Shown one piece after another: positions 1 to 7,959 of a stretch of DNA of 8,577 nucleotides (within the stretch, counting starts at the first letter, position 1; every line of letters begins with the position of its first letter). The notes under the pieces are model-generated. The model was not told where the DNA came from, made no database searches, and saw only the letters and a list, made by a program, of their open reading frames with translations. Position numbers and translations under genes: made by a program. Origin of the DNA: JAUWQU01 sp964605095 (GTDB lineage: Bacteria; Planctomycetota; Phycisphaerae; SM23-33); NCBI GenBank assembly GCA_964605095.1, contig CAZSBS010000215.1, positions 1 to 8,577 on the forward strand, written 5' to 3'.

Positions 1-2051
<2,051 letters not shown>

Positions 2052-2177
2052 ATCCTTTGGCTTCCTCTTGTCGCAATCCGTTACTCGGCCCTGCTGCGCG
2101 CGGACCAACCCGTCCGCCGCGAGCAAATCCGAAAAACGGTACCAAAACCGCCCCCGCGCCACAAGAGCGTGATTAAA
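2052..2177. other. Intergenic region upstream of carB
   Basis: This stretch must carry the carB promoter, since the terminator at 2178-2213 lies just upstream. I could not pick a convincing -35/-10 pair. It holds a small hairpin at 2100-2117 (gcggac, 6-nt loop, gtccgc) and, nearer the terminator, a CGGT/ACCG hairpin followed by five T on the minus strand (about 2134-2152). Either could be a leader structure, but both stems are short and may be chance in GC-rich DNA. Confidence 0.35.
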
Positions 2178-2213
2178 AGGATTACCGTCCCGGCGCGCCG
2201 GGACGGTAATCCT
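2178..2213 (-). terminator. Rho-independent terminator: perfect 36-bp palindrome
   Basis: Each half is 18 nt (aggattaccgtcccggcg and its exact reverse complement). On the minus strand the stem is followed at once by TTTTAATC, giving the U-tract of an intrinsic terminator. It starts 39 nt after the stop codon of the transglutaminase-like gene and would isolate carB from it. The perfect symmetry and length are greater than a terminator needs, so it may also be a member of a repeat family. Confidence 0.75.
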
Positions 2214-2249
2214 CTTCTGTTTCTTCTTCTTGCCTCTTCGCCTCTGCGG
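2212..2249. repeat. Polypurine/polypyrimidine tract with loose 7-nt periodicity
   Basis: Directly after the stop codon of the transglutaminase-like gene the minus strand reads as a purine-rich tract with GCAGAGG, CGAAGAG and GCAAGAA-like steps of seven. It resembles the 'CCGCAGAGGCGCAGAG' type of intergenic repeat that I recall from planctomycete-like and verrucomicrobial genomes. The periodicity is weak, so this is a tentative call. Confidence 0.3.
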
Positions 2250-2252
2250 TAA

Positions 2253-3728
2253 TCAGTTTTTCTTCGCCTTGGTGATGCGGAAATTACCCAGCGTGTTGAC
2301 GACGCCGAAGAAGTCGCTCGGCTCGCCGTCGCCGGCGGCCAGGGCGATGTGCCCGGCGTCATAGGCCTTCAGAGCGGCGTCGAAATCCACCCACTTACCG
2401 TCGATGAAAACGCGGAACCATTCGTGCGGCACGAAGACGTCCCGCCGCGCGCCGAAGCTCTCCACGTACGCAAGCCCGGTGACCACCTGCGCCGGCAGCC
2501 CGGCCGACCTGCACATCGCCGCCGCAAGGGCCGCGTGCTCCGTACAGTCGCCCTGGCGGCTCTTGGCGACTTCCAAAGCCGTCGCATAGCCCACCGACAG
2601 GTTCTTGCCGGTAACGTACTTGCTGACGAAGTCCTGGATCTGCCGTGCCGCCCCGGCCGCGTCGGTCGCCCCCGCGACCGCCTTGCCGGCCAAGGCCACT
2701 ATCTCCTTGGCGTCGGACTGAAGATAGCTCGTGGCCTTGAGCGCCTTTATCGCGGCCGGGTCTGAACCTTTGTACGGCAGCGCCCCACCCGCGACCGCGA
2801 CCGGGCGAACCGTGACCACAATCGTGTTGCCGTCCCGGGCCACCTTTTGGCTGGGAGAATCGAGAAACTTCAGCTTCGCCGCCGCCTCGGCCGACCCGTC
2901 CGTCGGTTCGATGCGATACGTCACCGACTTCGTCCCGCCAAGGTTGCCCAGAGGCGCGGGACTTGCGACGAATACCTTGCTGAACAGGTCCACCGACTCG
3001 CCCGGCATCGTCGCGAACTCCTTCGTACACGCGACCATCTCCATCTGCATGCCCATCATTGGCGTAACGGTCTTGAGGGCGTCGCCGTCGGCGTTGAGAT
3101 AACCGACCGACTCGATCTGCCCCGTCGGCCCAGACAGGACGCTCCTGGCCTCGGTAAGCTCCACCACCCGCCCGAGCAGGTCCACCTGTTTCTTGGCCCC
3201 GATGACCATGTTGGCGTCGGCCGCCTTGAGCAAAGATGGCATGAACGCCTTGGTCGTGTAGCGCGTCCCTTCCTTGAACCCCTTGCTGATCGATAGCAAA
3301 CGCAGACCCTCGCTCAGCAGCGCGCCTTCGGGCCAAGCTGCCTCCGTCTCGCGAACCTTCTGGCCGGAGTTGACCTTAACCTTCACCTTGCCGTCCTTGA
3401 TCGTCCCCTCGGTCGTCTGGGCCGTCATGCCGAGGTTCTGGGTGCTGGCGAAGCTCAGCGGCTCGCCGCCGGCCGACTCGACGGACGACTCGCTCTGCTC
3501 GATCCTCAGGGCCATGCCCATCCGCTTGATCGTCAGCACCATCCTTTGCGAGGTGACGACCGTGTTGCCATCCACCCGGCGAACATTCTCGATGTGTCCG
3601 AGCTTCTGCCCGCCGACCAGTATGGCCATGTACTCAGTCTTGGTCTGAGCCTTTTTAGCCGGGCCGGAGGCCCCCGCCCCACCGGCCAGCAGGCAAAGCC
3701 CGATCACGATCGCAATTGGACGCTTCAT
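2253..3728 (-). CDS. Secreted transglutaminase-like (papain-fold) protein
   Basis: The 491-residue product starts with a Sec signal peptide (K2, R3, hydrophobic 4-20, likely cleaved after AGA at 18-20; no lipobox around C12), so it should act outside the cytoplasm. Residues about 30-300 form a beta-rich region of no certain family, opening with a YMAILVGGQKLGHIE element often seen before such domains. Residues about 340-455 are a transglutaminase-like core (PF01841 type) with the expected triad: C395 in GDCTEHAAL, H435 in HEWFRVF and D450 in WVDFDA. Such domains act as proteases, peptide cross-linkers or amidases, and the substrate cannot be told here. The ATG at 3728-3726 has an AAGGAA Shine-Dalgarno 6 nt upstream. 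The gene stands alone between a repeat-rich leader and a strong terminator. The domain call is firm; the function is not. Confidence 0.88.
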   Translation of the reverse strand: MKRPIAIVIGLCLLAGGAGASGPAKKAQTKTEYMAILVGGQKLGHIENVRRVDGNTVVTSQRMVLTIKRMGMALRIEQSESSVESAGGEPLSFASTQNLGMTAQTTEGTIKDGKVKVKVNSGQKVRETEAAWPEGALLSEGLRLLSISKGFKEGTRYTTKAFMPSLLKAADANMVIGAKKQVDLLGRVVELTEARSVLSGPTGQIESVGYLNADGDALKTVTPMMGMQMEMVACTKEFATMPGESVDLFSKVFVASPAPLGNLGGTKSVTYRIEPTDGSAEAAAKLKFLDSPSQKVARDGNTIVVTVRPVAVAGGALPYKGSDPAAIKALKATSYLQSDAKEIVALAGKAVAGATDAAGAARQIQDFVSKYVTGKNLSVGYATALEVAKSRQGDCTEHAALAAAMCRSAGLPAQVVTGLAYVESFGARRDVFVPHEWFRVFIDGKWVDFDAALKAYDAGHIALAAGDGEPSDFFGVVNTLGNFRITKAKKN

Positions 3729-3749
3729 TGGAAGTTCCTTTTCTGTGCT

Positions 3750-3777
3750 CCAGACTTCAGGATTCAGACCTCAGCTT
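3750..3777. repeat. Heptanucleotide array in the leader of the transglutaminase-like gene
   Basis: Four consecutive 7-nt units on the + strand read ccagact, tcaggat, tcagacc and tcagctt, fading into tccggct and ccgagtt up to 3791. The consensus is near TCAGACT. It ends only about 20 nt upstream of the start codon, so it would lie in the 5' untranslated leader of the gene. Confidence 0.55.
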
Positions 3778-3792
3778 TCCGGCTCCGAGTTT

Positions 3793-3814
3793 CCCAGGGA
3801 TTGCTATCCCTGGG
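3793..3814. repeat. Perfect hairpin, 9-bp stem with TGCT loop
   Basis: cccagggat, loop tgct, atccctggg form a perfect inverted repeat. Neither strand has a T-run next to it, so it is not a standard intrinsic terminator. It lies between dus and the transglutaminase-like gene, next to the heptamer array. It could be a transcript-end structure for dus, a leader structure, or a copy of an intergenic repeat. Confidence 0.5.
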
Positions 3815-3840
3815 CTTCTGATCACGATTACGGTGGTCTC

Positions 3841-3846
3841 TTTATA
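3841..3846 (-). promoter_or_regulatory. Possible -10 box (TATAAA) for the transglutaminase-like gene
   Basis: The minus strand reads ACTTATAAAGAG here, an AT-rich island with a near-consensus -10 hexamer about 113 nt before the ATG. No good -35 hexamer is present at 16-18 nt upstream, and that sequence belongs to the block duplicated across the assembly gap. If real, the leader would contain the hairpin at 3793-3814 and the heptamer array. Confidence 0.2.
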
Positions 3847-3848
3847 AG

Positions 3849-3903
3849 TCCGCGTCTCACCCATCGTTAAACTCTGGGCATTTGGCATTGAGCATTGAGC
3901 ATT
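3849..3903. repeat. 55-bp block, copy 1, left of the assembly gap
   Basis: This is identical base for base to 4004-4058. Its last part (3878-3903) is a heptamer array of gcatttg, gcattga, gcattga and a truncated gcatt that runs into the N run. The duplication is most simply read as the same contig-end sequence appearing on both sides of the gap. Confidence 0.9.
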
Positions 3904-4003
3904 NNNNNNNNNNNNNNNNNNNNNNNNNNNNNNNNNNNNNNNNNNNNNNNNNNNNNNNNNNNNNNNNNNNNNNNNNNNNNNNNNNNNNNNNNNNNNNNNN
4001 NNN
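3904..4003. other. Assembly gap of exactly 100 N
   Basis: One hundred undetermined bases, the conventional filler for a scaffold gap of unknown size. It lies in the intergenic region between dus and the transglutaminase-like gene. Together with both copies of the 55-bp block it occupies most of the 293 nt between these genes; I see no coding sequence there. Confidence 0.98.
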
Positions 4004-4058
4004 TCCGCGTCTCACCCATCGTTAAACTCTGGGCATTTGGCATTGAGCATTGAGCATT
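4004..4058. repeat. 55-bp block, copy 2, right of the assembly gap
   Basis: Exact copy of 3849-3903. It supplies the stop codon of dus (tta at 4022-4024, TAA on the minus strand) and enters the heptamer array at 4033. Confidence 0.9.
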
Positions 4059-5089
4059 GAACATTCAGCCTCTGGCATGTGGCATTCGTCATTTCCTTCC
4101 CCATAGTACTGCCTGAGCACCTCGTGCCAGTCCGCGGGCTTCCGCGCGGCCACGAACGCCATGCGGACATGCTTTGGGCTCGGGTGCAGGCGGGCGTATT
4201 TGATGCCGAACTTCCGCATGTGCTTCGAGCCGCGCAGCGGGCCGTAGAGTTCGCACGAGCCTTCCAGGTGCTCCAGCATCAACGCCCGCTGCTCAGCGAG
4301 GCTCGGCTCGTACGGCTGGACGCCCTCGGCGAGGTCGCGAACCTGCCGGAAAAACCACGGGTTGCCCAGGCAGCCGCGCGCGGCGGTGGCGGCGTTCACG
4401 CCGGTTTGCCGGAGCATATCAAGGGCCTTGGCCGGCGTGAGCACGTCACCGGAGCCCAGGATGGTCCTATCGTGGAAGTGCGCCTTGACCCGTGCCAAAA
4501 AGTCCCAGTCGGCGGGGCCGGCGTACTTCTGCTCGACACTGCGGGCATGTACGCATATCGCGGCCACTCCGGCATCGAACCCGGCCTCGGCGATCCGCCA
4601 GAACGCATCCTCGTTGTCGGCGTTGGCGAACTTCTGGCGGAGTTTGAGCGTGACGGGCTTCTCGACCGCGGCGCAGACGGCGCGGGTGATGGCGATGGTC
4701 TGGTCCGGCTCGCCCATGAGGAAGCCGCCGCGTTTCCGGCCAAGGGCCTTGCGGACAGGGCAGGCGAAGTTCAGGTCGATCACGTCGAAGCCCATTTCCT
4801 CCAGGGCCTTGGCGGCCCCGGCCATCTCGTCAGGAAGATTGCCCACGAGTTGGCCGGCAACAGGATGGTCCGCCGGCTCGATTCGAGCCATTCGCCGCTG
4901 CTGCCTGCCCGGCTGAAGGAGCATGCGGTCGAGCATCATCTCGGTGGCGCAGTACGGCGCGCCGAGCCGCCGGCATATCCGCCTGTAGGCCAAGTCCGAA
5001 TACCCCGCCAGCGCGGCCAGGACGACCGGCAAACTGATCTCGATTTCGCCGATCCGCAGCGGTTTCAGCAACATGGGCGATAAACTCAT
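4022..5089 (-). CDS. dus: tRNA-dihydrouridine synthase, DusB-like
   Basis: An FMN enzyme that reduces uridine to dihydrouridine in tRNA, in the cytoplasm. The 355-residue product shows the Dus TIM barrel: VVLAALAGYSD (22-32, the usual APMAG.TD region), the active-site cysteine C110 in NFACPVRK, RGGFLM (120-125), the FMN-contacting K149 in VTLKLR, H181 and R183 in VHAR, GSGDV (212-216, usually GNGD) and RGCLGNPWFF (238-247). The helical C-terminal domain ends near LRQYYGE (325-331). The remaining residues are encoded by the heptamer array and are unlikely to belong to the ancestral protein. ATG at 5089 is used here; M6 (5074) is an alternative because family members often begin close to MLLKPLRIG, and neither start has a well-spaced Shine-Dalgarno. 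The gene starts 27 nt after the membrane-protein gene and is probably in one transcript with it and dnaJ. The family is clear; the DusB subgroup is likely. Confidence 0.92.
   Translation of the reverse strand: MSLSPMLLKPLRIGEIEISLPVVLAALAGYSDLAYRRICRRLGAPYCATEMMLDRMLLQPGRQQRRMARIEPADHPVAGQLVGNLPDEMAGAAKALEEMGFDVIDLNFACPVRKALGRKRGGFLMGEPDQTIAITRAVCAAVEKPVTLKLRQKFANADNEDAFWRIAEAGFDAGVAAICVHARSVEQKYAGPADWDFLARVKAHFHDRTILGSGDVLTPAKALDMLRQTGVNAATAARGCLGNPWFFRQVRDLAEGVQPYEPSLAEQRALMLEHLEGSCELYGPLRGSKHMRKFGIKYARLHPSPKHVRMAFVAARKPADWHEVLRQYYGEGNDECHMPEAECSMLNAQCQMPRV
4033..4095. repeat. Nine-unit heptanucleotide array at the 3' end of dus
   Basis: Nine back-to-back 7-nt units run from gcatttg through three gcattga copies to decayed units such as acattca, gcctctg, gcatgtg, gcattcg and tcatttc. 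The consensus is GCATTGA (TCAATGC on the minus strand). Units decay from left to right, so the freshest copies lie toward the gap. The array is translated as the last 21 or so codons of dus. Confidence 0.8.
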
Positions 5090-5116
5090 CCCACCAGCAT
5101 ACCGCCCGGCCGGCCC

Positions 5117-5545
5117 CTACCGCCAGCGGTCTTTCGGGCCTGGGCCCTGCCCTTCATCATCGTCGTCAATGTCTTCGTCGTCATCGCAGAGGTAGTCGGG
5201 GTCTTCAGGCTCGTTGTCCTCGTTGAGTTGGAAGCGTTTGCCGGCAATTTCCCATGCGTTGACATACTGGGAAGGCTCCGCAGGAGGCGCCTCACTGTCG
5301 CGCAGGCGGTGGCGGACATATCGCATGACGACCCATGTGGTCATCAGCACCGCAAGGCACAGCAGGACCAGCGACAGCCAGGACAGTCTGGCAAGCAGCT
5401 TTCTGACGGCCTGGTCGGTGGTGGTCGAGGCCGCCTCAATGGTGATGAACATCATGGCGGTCAGACCGACGCAGATAACGACCAGGCCGACAATAATGAC
5501 GACGAAGCTTGGGGAATGGGATGAGGTGTCGGTATCTATCGCCAT
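5117..5545 (-). CDS. Small two-helix membrane protein with acidic tail, unknown function
   Basis: I do not recognise the family. From the ATG at 5545-5543 the product has 142 residues. Two hydrophobic segments (about 13-37 and 53-77) are joined by a short charged loop, followed by a basic patch (YVRHRLR, 76-82) and a strongly acidic, probably disordered tail with a D/E-rich run at 109-131. By the positive-inside rule the tail is likely cytoplasmic. The start overlaps the last 10 nt of dnaJ in another frame, suggesting translational coupling, and dus follows after 27 nt. A TTG six nt upstream (5551) could serve as the start instead. Membrane topology plus an acidic tail fits many small planctomycete-like proteins, but nothing points to a reaction. 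The open frame, operon position and plausible topology make it a real gene. Confidence 0.75.
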   Translation of the reverse strand: MAIDTDTSSHSPSFVVIIVGLVVICVGLTAMMFITIEAASTTTDQAVRKLLARLSWLSLVLLCLAVLMTTWVVMRYVRHRLRDSEAPPAEPSQYVNAWEIAGKRFQLNEDNEPEDPDYLCDDDEDIDDDDEGQGPGPKDRWR

Positions 5546-6513
5546 GGGCAATTCGCTCGCGGGTCGCAGGCGAGCAGGCTGTGCAGTTCCGTCAGTAGTT
5601 GCTTTTCCCGCTCGCCCAGGCTTGGCGGCGGCACGATCTGGATTACGACGTACAGGTCCCCCGCCTGGGCCTGACTGCGATGCACGCCTTTGCCGCGCAA
5701 TCGCAGCTTTCTCCCGCTGCCGGTGCCCGGCGGGACGGTCACGGTGCTCGTGCCGTCGAGCGTGGGCACGTCCACCTTGGCGCCCAGCGCGGCCTCGGTG
5801 ATGCTGATGGGCACGGAAACGTAGATGTCGTCGCCCTCGCGGCGGAAGTATTCGTGCGGCCGGACGTCGACGATGATGTACAGGTCGCCCGGCGAGCCAG
5901 CGCCGAGCCCGCCCTTGCCGCGGACGCGGATCTTCGAACCGTCTTTCACGCCCGGCGGTATCTTGACCTCGATGGTCTCCTGCTGCTCGGAGCCGTCGGG
6001 CGCCTGGCGCGAAATGCGTATGCGGGTGCTCGTGCCGGCAATGGCCTGGAGAAAGTCCAGAGTAAGGTGCGTCTCGCTGTCGCTGCCTCGCTGCGGTGCT
6101 CGCGGCTCGCGCCGCCGGCCACGACGTTGGCCCCCGCCAAGGGCCTGGAGGATGTCGTCCAGGCTCATGCCGGCAAACCCGGTTCCGCCGCCCCGGCCGC
6201 CGCCGCCAAAAAACTCGCTGAAATCGAACCCTGCACCCTGTCCGCCCCGCTCAGCCTGGCCCGCGCCGGGATAACCCGGCCCGAAACCGGCCCCCGGCCC
6301 GGCATGCCCGTACCGGTCGTATGTCTTCCTCTTTGTGGCATCCGAAAGCACGTCGTACGCCTCAGTGGCTTCGTTGAACTTTGCCGCCGCACCCGGGGCC
6401 TTGTTCGCGTCCGGGTGATACTTGCGCGCAAGCTTGCGATAGGCCGATTTGATCTCGTCGACCGCTGCGCTGCGTTTGACTCCCAGAACTTCATAAAAAT
6501 CCCGCTTGGCCAT
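5536..6513 (-). CDS. dnaJ: DnaJ-family co-chaperone without zinc finger (CbpA/type II-like)
   Basis: A J-domain protein that recruits DnaK (Hsp70) and stimulates its ATPase to deliver unfolded clients in the cytoplasm. The 325 residues comprise a J domain at 4-68 with the essential HPD at 33-35, a Gly/Phe-rich linker (about 70-126), a short Arg-rich stretch (129-142), and two beta-sandwich client-binding domains (about 147-220 and 223-295) with IPPGVKDGSKIRVRGKG (185-201) and VPPGTGSGRKLRLRGKG (260-276). There are no CxxCxGxG repeats, so it resembles CbpA or type II DnaJ rather than full DnaJ. The ATG at 6513-6511 gives the classical MAKRDFYEVLG start; a GTG two codons upstream is less likely. 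No dnaK or grpE is nearby. A TAGAAT hexamer lies 6 nt before the ATG. The last codons overlap the start of the following membrane-protein gene. Confidence 0.93.
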   Translation of the reverse strand: MAKRDFYEVLGVKRSAAVDEIKSAYRKLARKYHPDANKAPGAAAKFNEATEAYDVLSDATKRKTYDRYGHAGPGAGFGPGYPGAGQAERGGQGAGFDFSEFFGGGGRGGGTGFAGMSLDDILQALGGGQRRGRRREPRAPQRGSDSETHLTLDFLQAIAGTSTRIRISRQAPDGSEQQETIEVKIPPGVKDGSKIRVRGKGGLGAGSPGDLYIIVDVRPHEYFRREGDDIYVSVPISITEAALGAKVDVPTLDGTSTVTVPPGTGSGRKLRLRGKGVHRSQAQAGDLYVVIQIVPPPSLGEREKQLLTELHSLLACDPRANCPWR

Positions 6514-6519
6514 GGTCAC

Positions 6520-6525
6520 ATTCTA
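6520..6525 (-). promoter_or_regulatory. Possible -10 box (TAGAAT) immediately upstream of dnaJ
   Basis: TAGAAT on the minus strand matches the TATAAT consensus at five of six positions and ends 6 nt before the ATG. That spacing would place the transcript start at or next to the start codon, a leaderless arrangement. This fits the lack of a clear Shine-Dalgarno. The best -35 candidate (TGGCGA, 17-nt spacing) is poor. A promoter is expected here because a terminator lies just upstream. Confidence 0.3.
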
Positions 6526-6591
6526 TCGGCCGGGACTGTGAATCGCCAGAGGCTGCCGCGTCTGCATGAACTGTCCCATTTTCGCCGGAAA

Positions 6592-6615
6592 AACAAGTGC
6601 CCCCGCCGCGGGGCA
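6592..6615 (-). terminator. Rho-independent terminator after gspF
   Basis: On the minus strand TGCCCC, a 6-nt loop and GGGGCA form a GC-rich hairpin (6598-6615), followed by CTTGTTTTT. It lies about 97 nt after the gspF stop codon and before dnaJ. A larger alternative fold with the neighbouring GTGCCGCCGG may strengthen the stem. The rest of the 6514-6711 spacer holds no supported gene. Confidence 0.6.
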
Positions 6616-6711
6616 ACCGGCAAGCCGGCGGCACACCACGACGGGGGCTGGGAAGGAACCACGCGCCGTCTGGGCAAACTCACCCCGGCGGCAACAACTT
6701 CTCCTCACTTT

Positions 6712-7929
6712 TCAATGAACGAGCTTGGACATGCTGAACACCGGCAGCAGCAATGCCATTGCTATGCCGCCAATGACGATGCCCATCACGATAATCATCA
6801 AGGGTTCGATCAGGCTCGTGACGCTCTTGACGGCGACCTTTACGTCCTCCTCGCAGAAGTCCGCCACGCGGTTCATGACGCTGGCAAGCTGGCCCGTACG
6901 CTCGCCGGCCGAGATCATGTGCGTGATCGTGCCGGGCACCAGTGGATGCTTCATGAGCTCTTCAGTGATGCTGCCGCCCTCCTTGGCATGCTCAGCCACC
7001 GCTTCCCAGATGGCCCGGAAGTGCCTGTTGCCGGCGATCCGCGAGGTGATCTCCAGCCCCTCCAGAAGGGCCACGCCAGTGGAGATCATCGTTCCGAGCG
7101 TCCGCAGGCCGCGGGCCAGGTATGCCTTTCGGTACATCACGCCCACCAGTGGCAGGCGTATGCGGACCGTGTCCATGAAGCGTTTGCCGGCCTCGCTACG
7201 GCTGAAGAAGAAGAGACCCGTCGCAAGGATCGCCACGCCCGGAACCAGCAGGAACCAGTAGTCGGTCATGCCGTGGCTAAGCGCCAGCAGGAACCTCGTC
7301 GGCATGGGCAGCACGGCCTTCTTGCCGGAGTATATCTTCTCGAACCGCGGCAGGATGAATATAAGCATGCTGGTAACCACCAGCGTGCAAAAGACCATCA
7401 TGCATATCGGATAGATCATCGCGCCGCGGATCTTCCTTAGCGTCTCGCGCTCCTGGCTCATGTAGTCCGAAGCGCGTTTGAGCATCGTGCCCATCTGTCC
7501 GGAGACCTCTGACGCCTTCATCAGCGCCACGAACATGCGGCTGAAGATACGGGGGTACTTCTCCAGCACGGCCGAGAACTCCACGCCGGCCTTGACCTGC
7601 GATGACAGGTCGCTGACAACGGCCTTGAAGACCGGTTCGGTGGTCTGGTCGGCGAGGGCGTCGAGGGCCTCCGAGAGCGTCACGCCGGTCTCGACCATGA
7701 TGGCAAGCTGGATGGTGAAGAAGATGACCTCGTCCCTGTTGGCCTTGACGCGGGCGGGGTTGACGTTCGGCGCTGGCGGGCTCCCGGCGCGGACTTCCCA
7801 TGCGGGCGCCGAGGCTCCCCGCTGCGTGTACGTAGGCGGAGATAAAGGCTTGTGCGCCGCCGAAGCCGCCAACTGGCTTGGGTGCTTCCAATGCTGTGTG
7901 TCATGCGACGTCGTTTCAGACTTGGACAT
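6712..7929 (-). CDS. gspF: Type II secretion / type IV pilus inner-membrane platform protein (GspF/PilC family)
   Basis: A polytopic inner-membrane protein that couples the cytoplasmic assembly ATPase to pseudopilus or pilus growth. From the ATG at 7929 there are 405 residues with two T2SSF repeats (about 66-194 and 270-395) and three membrane segments (about 173-193, 224-242 and 373-397). Typical landmarks are FFTIQLAIMVETGVTLSEAL in the first repeat and LARGLRTLGTMISTGVALLE in the second, with the family's EVSGQMG (141-147) and AGERTGQL (341-348) elements. This start has GGAG 9 nt upstream; an ATG 15 nt further up (7944) lacks a Shine-Dalgarno. The gene follows the GspE-type gene by 30 nt and is surely in the same operon. 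The first 60 residues are Ser/Pro/Ala-rich and lack the usual FxYxARDxxG N-terminal motif. Whether it serves secretion or pili cannot be decided from this window. Confidence 0.93.
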   Translation of the reverse strand: MSKSETTSHDTQHWKHPSQLAASAAHKPLSPPTYTQRGASAPAWEVRAGSPPAPNVNPARVKANRDEVIFFTIQLAIMVETGVTLSEALDALADQTTEPVFKAVVSDLSSQVKAGVEFSAVLEKYPRIFSRMFVALMKASEVSGQMGTMLKRASDYMSQERETLRKIRGAMIYPICMMVFCTLVVTSMLIFILPRFEKIYSGKKAVLPMPTRFLLALSHGMTDYWFLLVPGVAILATGLFFFSRSEAGKRFMDTVRIRLPLVGVMYRKAYLARGLRTLGTMISTGVALLEGLEITSRIAGNRHFRAIWEAVAEHAKEGGSITEELMKHPLVPGTITHMISAGERTGQLASVMNRVADFCEEDVKVAVKSVTSLIEPLMIIVMGIVIGGIAMALLLPVFSMSKLVH

Positions 7930-7959
7930 TTCCGCACGCTCCATTCAACAAGTCGCCGG

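Noticed and set aside
2081..2362. 93-residue minus-strand frame over the carB upstream region
   Set aside because: It runs through the 36-bp terminator palindrome and the end of the transglutaminase-like gene in another frame, with a low-complexity Arg/Ser-rich product.
2395..3336. 313-residue minus-strand frame inside the transglutaminase-like gene
   Set aside because: Same strand but shifted frame; Gly/Arg-rich translation with no motifs, while the main frame has a signal peptide and catalytic triad.
3867..4064. 65-residue minus-strand frame crossing the gap
   Set aside because: More than half is N, and the rest is translated heptamer repeat.
3849..4095. CRISPR-like repeats
   Set aside because: Units are 7 nt and contiguous with no spacers. 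The 55-bp pair flanks a gap and is better explained by assembly.
4079..5083. 334-residue open frame on the + strand
   Set aside because: It mirrors dus almost exactly, and dus carries all family motifs. No independent start signal or domain.
6523..6708. 61-residue minus-strand frame between gspF and dnaJ
   Set aside because: It contains the terminator hairpin, has no Shine-Dalgarno or homology that I recognise, and is Cys/Arg-rich as expected by chance.
5599..7440. 613-residue open frame on the + strand
   Set aside because: It is antisense to dnaJ and gspF and crosses their intergenic terminator region. Its translation has no recognisable domain and an Ala/Arg/His-rich composition typical of mirror frames in GC-rich DNA.
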